Assembly: GCA_020848595.1 (NCBI GenBank)
Contig: JADLHV010000027.1
Coordinates: 1 to 10,642, forward strand
Source of the DNA: Bacteroidia bacterium
Lineage (GTDB): Bacteria > Bacteroidota > Bacteroidia > NS11-12g > UBA955
Direction: 5' to 3'
Length of the DNA stretch: 10,642 bases
The notes under the pieces are model-generated. The model was given only the letters and a program-made list of their open reading frames with translations, was not told the DNA's origin and made no database searches. Of the stretch, positions 5,154-10,642 are shown piece after piece. Positions within the stretch are counted from its first letter, which is position 1. Each line of letters starts with the position of its first letter. The translations under genes were made by a program, and so were the position numbers.

Positions 5154-7529
5154 ATGTCACAAATTAATCAACCAATCAATTCCAAACCAAAGGAAGAGAC
5201 TATCAATATTGTTGGTGAAATAGTTCAAAAATATCTGCCTTATTGGCCAATTTTTGTAATAACTATTGCCATTGGTTTAACCGGTTCTTTCTTTAAATTA
5301 AGATATGCTACTCCGCAGTACGAGGCAGGTGCTGGGATTATGCTTAAAGATAAACAAGATGGTGTCGAAAGTGTTTTGAATGCACTCGAAGGTACCGAAA
5401 AGAAAAAGAACGTAGAAAACGAAATTGAACTGCTTAAATCTAAGAATTTAATGACTCAAGTTGTTAAAAATCTTGGTATTTACGCTCATATTTATCAGCC
5501 AGGTAGGGTTAAACATCTTATCACTTATAATACCACTCCTGTTACTTTTGTAGCCAGTCAACCTGATTCTTTTCGCTCTACGCCTGGACTAGTTCCGTTT
5601 ACCTACTTGCCTAAGGAAAAAGCAGTACTTCTCGAAGGTAAAAAATATCCTTTAGAAATGGCTGTGCAAACGCCTTATGGTAAGTTTAAAATCCAACACC
5701 ATTCTGAATTTGAAGTGTCGGATAATAAACAATATTTCCTTCAATTGGTCTCTGTTAATGATATGGCGAAGGGTTTGGTCGGTCATCTAAATGTATTTAC
5801 TGGTGGTAAACAATCGACTATCGTTAACCTTAAAATCTCTGACCCTAGTCCGCAAAGGGCTATCGATGTGCTTAGTACGCTGATTAAAGTATATAATGAA
5901 GCGTCTATTCGTGATAAAAACTCAACTGCCGCTGCAACACTCGACTTTATTGATAATCGTCTTAAATTGGTTATCAACGAACTATCGAATATCGAAATGG
6001 ATGTTCAAAATTATAAGTCGCGTGAAGGTGTTTTTGATATCTCTACTGAAGGTACTGCTGTTATGCAACAGTCGCAAGCAGTTGATAGTCGTTTGGCCGA
6101 AATATCTATTCAAATCTCGGTGCTAGATGAAATTGAACGCTATGTCTATAATGGTGGTGCGGCTCCTGCTACTCTTGGTATTACCGACCCTCAACTATTG
6201 GGTCTATTAAATAAGTTGAGTACCGCCGAAATGCAATTGGATAGATTGAAAAAAACTGCGGCCGAAAATTCTCCTTCTATCTTAACCGCTAAATCGGAAA
6301 TTGATAAACTCAAACCTAATGTTCTAGAAAATATTAGAAATTCTAGAAAAAATTTACAAATTACTAGATCCTCAATTCAAGGCGAAAGCTATAAATTCAA
6401 TAGTATTCTTAAAAGTATTCCTAAAAAGGAAAGGGAAATTATTGAAATTGGTCGTGAACAAGGGGTGAAACAAAGTATTTATACTTTCTTACTTCAAAAG
6501 CGTGAAGAAACTGCTCTATCTTACGCTTCTTCTGTTGCCGATACGCGATTGGTTAATCCTGCTGAAAGTAATTTCTTCCCTATTTATCCTGTTAAATTTA
6601 ATTTCTATTTCGTAGGTCTCGCGCTTGGTGTCGTTGCTGCTATCGGTTTCGTGCTCCTTAGAGAAACATATATCAGTAATGTTGTATTCCGCTCCGAAAT
6701 CGAAAAAGCTACTAATGCTAAAATTATTGCCGAAATCTTAAACGAAAACTCTAAAGATATTATCGTTGTTAAGGATGGTAAAAATAATGCTATCGCAGAA
6801 CAATTCAGAACGCTACGTACATCTCTGTCTTATCTTGGTATCAATAAGGATAATAAAATAGTGTTATTGACTTCTTCTATCTCTGGTGAAGGAAAAAGTT
6901 TTATCTCTATTAATCTGGCAAATAGCTTTGCTCTTACTGGTAAAAAGGTCATTTTGCTCGAACTCGATCTTAGAAAACCTAAACTTAGTGTTATGCTGAA
7001 TCTAAATAATAATCCTGGTATGACGGATTATTTGGCTGGATTGGTTGATAAAAAGGATGTGATTAAGGAAGTTAAATCTCAAAATAATTTCTATATCGTT
7101 ACAGCTGGAAATATTCCTCCTAATCCAACGGAATTAATTATTAATGGTAAATTGGATGTTTTAATTGAGGAATTAAAAGCTGAATACGATTATATTATTC
7201 TCGATTCTCCTCCAATTGGTTTGGTGTCTGATGCTCGTTTACTCAATAAGTTCAGCGACCTCTCTCTTTATATCGTCCGTCATAAACATACACCTAAAAG
7301 CTATCTGAAGTTTATTGATCAAGTGTATTCGAATGGTGAACTTCGAAATATGAACATCGTATTCAATGGTTTGAAACCTCGCGGTGTGTTTGGCTCTGTT
7401 GGTGGTAAAGGGTATGGTGCTGGATACGGATATGGCAGTGGATATGGATATGGCTATGTCGATAATGAAGGCCCTCAAGGTGTGATGAATCATTTTAAAG
7501 GGAAGCTGAAAAAAAAACCTAAAAAATAA
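5154..7529 (+). CDS. Wzc-like polysaccharide co-polymerase with tyrosine autokinase domain
   Basis: This inner-membrane protein controls polymer chain length and export with Wza. Of its 791 residues, a Wzz-type domain starts at the first membrane segment (about 31-48); a long periplasmic part with coiled-coil-like helices (about 262-455) follows, and the second membrane segment is about 484-503. The cytoplasmic BY-kinase has Walker A SGEGKS (577-582), Walker A' LLELDLRKP (601-609) and Walker B YIILDSPP (680-687), plus the PPNPTELI motif (655-662). Walker A' has Glu603 where the first Asp of DxDxR is usual; Asp605 and Arg607 are kept. The C-terminus is the tyrosine cluster: six Tyr (754, 758, 760, 764, 766, 768) alternating with Gly, then a Lys-rich end. 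By analogy with Wzc, cycles of Tyr phosphorylation there would govern oligomerisation. It lies in a tight run with the export gene and flippase (9 and 11 bases apart). Confidence 0.94.
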   Translation: MSQINQPINSKPKEETINIVGEIVQKYLPYWPIFVITIAIGLTGSFFKLRYATPQYEAGAGIMLKDKQDGVESVLNALEGTEKKKNVENEIELLKSKNLMTQVVKNLGIYAHIYQPGRVKHLITYNTTPVTFVASQPDSFRSTPGLVPFTYLPKEKAVLLEGKKYPLEMAVQTPYGKFKIQHHSEFEVSDNKQYFLQLVSVNDMAKGLVGHLNVFTGGKQSTIVNLKISDPSPQRAIDVLSTLIKVYNEASIRDKNSTAAATLDFIDNRLKLVINELSNIEMDVQNYKSREGVFDISTEGTAVMQQSQAVDSRLAEISIQISVLDEIERYVYNGGAAPATLGITDPQLLGLLNKLSTAEMQLDRLKKTAAENSPSILTAKSEIDKLKPNVLENIRNSRKNLQITRSSIQGESYKFNSILKSIPKKEREIIEIGREQGVKQSIYTFLLQKREETALSYASSVADTRLVNPAESNFFPIYPVKFNFYFVGLALGVVAAIGFVLLRETYISNVVFRSEIEKATNAKIIAEILNENSKDIIVVKDGKNNAIAEQFRTLRTSLSYLGINKDNKIVLLTSSISGEGKSFISINLANSFALTGKKVILLELDLRKPKLSVMLNLNNNPGMTDYLAGLVDKKDVIKEVKSQNNFYIVTAGNIPPNPTELIINGKLDVLIEELKAEYDYIILDSPPIGLVSDARLLNKFSDLSLYIVRHKHTPKSYLKFIDQVYSNGELRNMNIVFNGLKPRGVFGSVGGKGYGAGYGYGSGYGYGYVDNEGPQGVMNHFKGKLKKKPKK
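7411..7457 (+). repeat. Imperfect tandem repeat encoding the Gly-Tyr tail
   Basis: Short imperfect units of the form ggatatggn repeat here in frame and encode alternating Gly and Tyr (residues 753-768 of the Wzc-like kinase). Units differ by synonymous and Ser/Ala changes, so the array is not perfect, but unit gain or loss by slippage would change the number of phosphorylatable tyrosines without breaking the frame. Confidence 0.65.
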
Positions 7530-7540
7530 GCCTCTACTAA

Positions 7541-8962
7541 ATGAACCAAAACACAAATACAAGCATCAAAGAGAATAGAATGAGTAAGGCAGTTGAGTGG
7601 ATTAAACTCATCAGTGTTACAGGTATCGTTCAAATTCTAGTAACGGGTTTAGGACTCGTTAGTGGTTTGTTGGTGGTTCGTTATCTCGATACGAATCAAT
7701 TGGCTCTCTATAGTATGGCTAATAATATTTTAGGTACTATGGTGATTCTAGCCGATGGTGGTATCTCTAATGGTGTTATGGCATTTGGTGCCCTAGCACA
7801 CGATAATAAAAGAAAGTTTGGTAAGGTGCTTAATACGGGTCTCGACTTGCGTAAAAAGTTCGCTATAGTGAGTATCATTATTTCTGCGCCAATCTTAGTT
7901 TTCTTGTTAATGAATAATGGTTCTAGTTTAATGGTATCTCTTGTTATTCTTTGCGCTATTATTCCAACTTTCTTAGCCTCACTTTCTGGTAATCTTTACG
8001 AAATTGTAGCTAAGGTGAAACAAGATATTATTCCTTTACAACGTATTCGAATGGAATTCAATGTCCTTCGTTTAGTGCTTATTTTTATCGTTGTCTTTGT
8101 TTTCCCTTATGCATATCTCGCTCTTTTAGCCGCTGGTTTACCTCAAATTTATAATAGCTGGAAACTTAAAAAGTTAGCGACTAAATATGTCGATTTTTCG
8201 GCTGAACCGGATAAAACTAAGTTTCATTTTAAAAGCCTTTTCGTTAAGCCGAATGCTTCTAGTACAGTAAATCATAATCCTGATATTGTTGATGATGTTG
8301 TCAATCTTGAAGACATTGAATCTAAGGATGAAAATTATCGTGAAAAAATTTTACGTGTAGTTAGTCGTATCATGCCAGGTGCCGCTTACTTTAGTATCTC
8401 TGGTCAAATTAATCTTTACCTCATCTCTATTTTTAGTGTTAATCATGAAGCCAATCAAAATATTTCTGAAATTGCTGGCTTAGATAAACTGGGTATGGTC
8501 ATGACGATTGTGTCGTCTTTATTCGTAACTTTAATTATGCCTCGTTTTGCAAGACTGCCGGATATTAAGGCTGTTTTGATTAATAGATTTATTCAAATAT
8601 TTATTTTATTGGCTGGTGTTGGATTGTTAGTAGTAGGTACATTTTACTTCTTAGACACTTTCTTACTCAATGTACTTGGTCAAAAATTTAAAGGTCTCGA
8701 AAATGCTTTATTGTTGAGTATTGTTGGTACTAGTCTAGGTATGGTGGCGGGTAATGTCTATTCTTTATTCGTCAACAGGGGCTGGAACATCGCACCATAC
8801 TTTTCTATTCCTCTCAATATTGCTATTATAACGGTCGCTATTATCTTGTTCCCAATTGGAACGGTTATAGGGGTGCTAAAAATGAATATTTTTATTAATT
8901 CAATCAATTTGATTGTTAATACAACTTACTTAATTTACAAAATCAATTCAAAAAGAAGATAA
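7541..8962 (+). CDS. Wzx-like polysaccharide flippase (MOP superfamily)
   Basis: This is a predicted inner-membrane transporter that flips lipid-linked repeat units to the periplasm. The 473 residues contain about 12 hydrophobic segments in two groups of six (roughly 22-46, 55-84, 107-124, 130-150, 173-189, 190-206; then 278-300, 314-335, 350-370, 386-410, 418-441, 444-466), the layout of oligosaccharide flippases. The N-terminal GIVQILVTGLGLVSGLLVVRYLD resembles the start of this family in spirit, with an Arg in the first-helix exit. The central cytoplasmic loop (about 207-276) is long, hydrophilic and acidic in its second half (DDVVNLEDIESKDENY, 251-266). Two starts are possible, ATG 7541 or ATG 7580 (codon 14); 13 polar residues would be lost with the second, and neither has a clear ribosome site. 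Assignment rests on topology and on sitting between Wzc-like and glycosyltransferase genes; a related MOP transporter is the alternative. Confidence 0.82.
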   Translation: MNQNTNTSIKENRMSKAVEWIKLISVTGIVQILVTGLGLVSGLLVVRYLDTNQLALYSMANNILGTMVILADGGISNGVMAFGALAHDNKRKFGKVLNTGLDLRKKFAIVSIIISAPILVFLLMNNGSSLMVSLVILCAIIPTFLASLSGNLYEIVAKVKQDIIPLQRIRMEFNVLRLVLIFIVVFVFPYAYLALLAAGLPQIYNSWKLKKLATKYVDFSAEPDKTKFHFKSLFVKPNASSTVNHNPDIVDDVVNLEDIESKDENYREKILRVVSRIMPGAAYFSISGQINLYLISIFSVNHEANQNISEIAGLDKLGMVMTIVSSLFVTLIMPRFARLPDIKAVLINRFIQIFILLAGVGLLVVGTFYFLDTFLLNVLGQKFKGLENALLLSIVGTSLGMVAGNVYSLFVNRGWNIAPYFSIPLNIAIITVAIILFPIGTVIGVLKMNIFINSINLIVNTTYLIYKINSKRR

Positions 8963-8973
8963 CAAATACAAAA

Positions 8974-9945
8974 ATGATTAACGCTGTTTGCACATTATTT
9001 GAAAAACATTACCATCATGGTGTCGCTGTTTTAAGCAATTCTCTGGTGAGAAATGGTTTTAAAGGTTCTATATATGTAGGTTATAGAGGTAGTTTGCCGG
9101 AATGGTGCAATAGTGCTAAACCGGATGCTAGCTTATCATGGGAGGGGGCTACTACTATTGAGATAAGTCAAGATGTTAAAATGCATTTATTGCCAATGAC
9201 AACTAATGCTCATTTTACAAATTATAAAGCGCATTTTATGCTCGAACTTTGGGATGGTCCAGCTAAAAATGCTGATGCCATGTTCTATTTTGACCCAGAT
9301 ATTGTTTTTGTCGCTCAATGGCACTTTTTTCAAGATTGGGTGAAATGTGGGGTAGCTGTCTCCGAAGATGTTAATTCTCCAGTTGCTCAATACCATCCAA
9401 GAAGGGTGGCATGGCGCGAATACTTTGGTCAATTTGGTCATAATCTTCAATTAAAAGAAGCTTATTACGTAAATGCTGGATTCGTTGGCGTAAAAAAAGA
9501 AGATAAAAACATTTTAGTTATTTGGAAGAAAATGATGGAGGAGTTAGCGCTTAGATTGGGTGGACTCAATCGCAGTTCTGTTTCAGGTGACGCTATTCCA
9601 GTCGAAGAACAAGGTGATTTTAGTCCTTTTGGAAATGTCGACCAAGATGTACTTAATGCCGCTATCGAAGCTTATGATGGTAAAGTGAGTTTTGCCGGAA
9701 AGGAAGGTATGGCTTTTATTGCTGGTACTCCACTAATTCCACATGCATTGGGTAAAATTAAACCTTGGGTGCTAAAACCTATAACCTATACACTACAAGG
9801 TCATCCTCCTAGAACTGTCGATAAAGTTTTCTGGCAATACGCTAAATTCCCTATACAATCGCATACTAATTGGAAGATTTCTAGCATGAGATTTAAAATA
9901 AAATGGGCTTCATTATTAGGAAGATTTTATAGAAGAAGCGAATAA
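8974..9945 (+). CDS. GT8-like glycosyltransferase
   Basis: This is a predicted cytoplasmic sugar transferase of the GT-A fold that would add a sugar to the repeat unit. In 323 residues it has MFYFDPDIVF (103-112) with the DxD metal site Asp107/Asp109, YVNAGFVGV (165-173), DQDVLNAAI (223-231) and HALGKIKPW (257-265). The last matches the HxxGxxKPW signature of glycosyltransferase family 8, and the order DxD, NAGF, DQDxLN, HxxGxxKPW is that of GT8. The N-terminal AVCTLFEKHYHHGVAVLSNS also fits the first beta-strand/helix of such enzymes. No membrane segment or signal is seen. The donor and acceptor cannot be deduced. It starts 11 bases after the flippase gene, so co-transcription is likely. Bacteroidota proteins of this kind are often annotated only as hypothetical. 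Confidence 0.8.
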   Translation: MINAVCTLFEKHYHHGVAVLSNSLVRNGFKGSIYVGYRGSLPEWCNSAKPDASLSWEGATTIEISQDVKMHLLPMTTNAHFTNYKAHFMLELWDGPAKNADAMFYFDPDIVFVAQWHFFQDWVKCGVAVSEDVNSPVAQYHPRRVAWREYFGQFGHNLQLKEAYYVNAGFVGVKKEDKNILVIWKKMMEELALRLGGLNRSSVSGDAIPVEEQGDFSPFGNVDQDVLNAAIEAYDGKVSFAGKEGMAFIAGTPLIPHALGKIKPWVLKPITYTLQGHPPRTVDKVFWQYAKFPIQSHTNWKISSMRFKIKWASLLGRFYRRSE

Positions 9946-9981
9946 AAATTAAATATTAAATACCATCACAATTCACAATTT

Positions 9982-10578
9982 ATGATAGACGTTAAAAAAA
10001 TCCTTGAACTTCAATTGAAAAAGGTCAGTCAATGGCATCAAGAAATGGCTTTGTCTGAAGAATCAATGCCTTGGAAATTTATTGAGGAAAATACTCAATG
10101 GAATTTTATGCTTTGGCACGAAGAGGATATCGCTCGTATTAAAGATATCGACCCACTCCGTATCGTGGAAGCTAAAAGAAATATCGACAAATACAATCAG
10201 AATCGCAATAATTCGATGGAGAAAATCGATGAATGGATTCTTAATTATTTGGAAACAAACGGTATTCAACCTGGTGCTAAAATTCATTCCGAAACACCTG
10301 GTATGATGATCGACCGTCTCTCGATTATGACGCTTAAAATTTATCATATGCAAGAAGAAGTCGATCGTCCTGATGCTTCTGATGAACATAAACAAAAATG
10401 TGCTGATAGAGTGAAAGTACTCTCTGAACAAATTTCGGATCTCTCTGAAGCGCTTAATGGTGTTCTAAATAATCTTCTAGATTCGTCTTTGCGTTTTAAA
10501 GTTTACCGTCAATTTAAAATGTATAATGACCCTAGTCTTAATCCTCAACTTTATAATAGAGGTCAAAACGAAGCTTAA
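9982..10578 (+). CDS. DUF4254 family protein
   Basis: The 198-residue protein shows the hallmark segments of DUF4254: NFMLWHEEDIAR (41-52), VEAKRNIDKYNQNRN (62-76), SETPGMMIDRLSIMTLKIY (103-121) and a C-terminal FKVYRQFKMYNDPSLNP. It is predicted helical and cytoplasmic: no signal peptide or membrane segment. Conserved polar residues in the LWHEED and IDKYNQxRN helices look like a shared functional surface, but no catalytic motif of a known enzyme is recognised. The family has no established function that I know of; it is commonly encoded beside glycosyltransferases, often GT9 type, in Bacteroidota surface-glycan loci, and the same context holds here. The gap of 36 bases to the preceding gene is the largest within the locus, while only two bases separate its stop from the next start. 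Confidence 0.85.
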   Translation: MIDVKKILELQLKKVSQWHQEMALSEESMPWKFIEENTQWNFMLWHEEDIARIKDIDPLRIVEAKRNIDKYNQNRNNSMEKIDEWILNYLETNGIQPGAKIHSETPGMMIDRLSIMTLKIYHMQEEVDRPDASDEHKQKCADRVKVLSEQISDLSEALNGVLNNLLDSSLRFKVYRQFKMYNDPSLNPQLYNRGQNEA

Positions 10579-10580
10579 TT

Positions 10581-10642
10581 ATGACTAAAAAACCTTTGCA
10601 TATCGATGCTTCTACTGGTGGTAGGGGCGATATTTGGATGAG
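10581..10642 (+). CDS. Start of next gene, partial (probable glycan-locus protein)
   Basis: An open frame begins at ATG 10581, two bases after the DUF4254 stop, and runs off the window edge after 20 complete codons. The peptide has a GGRGDIWM stretch, possibly a glycine-rich loop after a first beta strand, as in nucleotide-sugar-binding GT-B enzymes. That is a guess from 20 residues; the family is not recognised. The tight spacing makes co-transcription and coupling with the DUF4254 gene likely. Confidence 0.6.
   Translation, partial: MTKKPLHIDASTGGRGDIWM

Noticed and set aside
7509..7517. Run of nine A near the end of the kinase gene as a programmed frameshift site
   Set aside because: A shift here alters only the last few residues or adds a short tail, with no overlapping conserved frame to make it meaningful.
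9187..9450. Reverse-strand open frames inside the glycosyltransferase and other genes
   Set aside because: They lie wholly within well-supported + strand genes and lack recognisable motifs, so they are antisense shadows.

Overview
The window looks like a chromosomal segment of an AT-rich member of the Bacteroidota, probably on the Sphingobacteriia/Chitinophagia side, though the exact lineage cannot be fixed from sequence alone. The evidence is a TAnnTTTG-type -7 promoter element directly before guaA, the absence of clear Shine-Dalgarno sequences, short Bacteroidota-style Wza and long Wzc proteins with two Wzc membrane segments and a fused kinase, and a DUF4254 protein, a family known mainly from this phylum. 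All recognisable genes lie on the + strand. I see no rRNA, tRNA, CRISPR array, insertion sequence or integrase.

Region 1 (1-188) is a short intergenic stretch with two copies of a 22-bp direct repeat and a consensus-like promoter whose predicted transcript would begin only a few bases before the guaA start codon. Region 2 (189-3888) is a tightly overlapping three-gene unit: guaA (GMP synthase), a secreted type 1 periplasmic-binding-fold protein, and an RsmB/NOP-type RNA cytosine methyltransferase that appears to start at TTG. The overlaps are 10 and 13 bases, so they are very likely co-transcribed. They are housekeeping or cell-envelope functions with no obvious shared pathway.

Region 3 (3889-4349) is a 461-base very AT-rich gap with a candidate weak hairpin at the end of the first unit and two candidate promoters for the second. 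Region 4 (4350 to the right edge) is a surface-polysaccharide locus: a Wza-like outer-membrane export lipoprotein, a Wzc-like co-polymerase/tyrosine kinase with a Gly-Tyr tail, a Wzx-like flippase with a large acidic central loop, a GT8-like glycosyltransferase, a DUF4254 protein, and the first 20 codons of another gene that runs off the edge. Together they fit a Wzx/Wzy-type pathway: glycosyltransferases build a lipid-linked repeat unit, the flippase turns it across the inner membrane, and Wzc plus Wza control polymerisation and export. The Wzy polymerase and the initiating sugar-phosphate transferase are not in the window and presumably lie to the right.

The least understood part is the right end: GT8-like gene, DUF4254 gene and the unidentified partial gene. 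Other points worth a second look are the repeat before guaA, the near-leaderless guaA transcript, the solitary binding protein without a permease, the Gly-Tyr tail, and a codon-junction bias favouring C before G. No clearly new defence or mobile system is visible.
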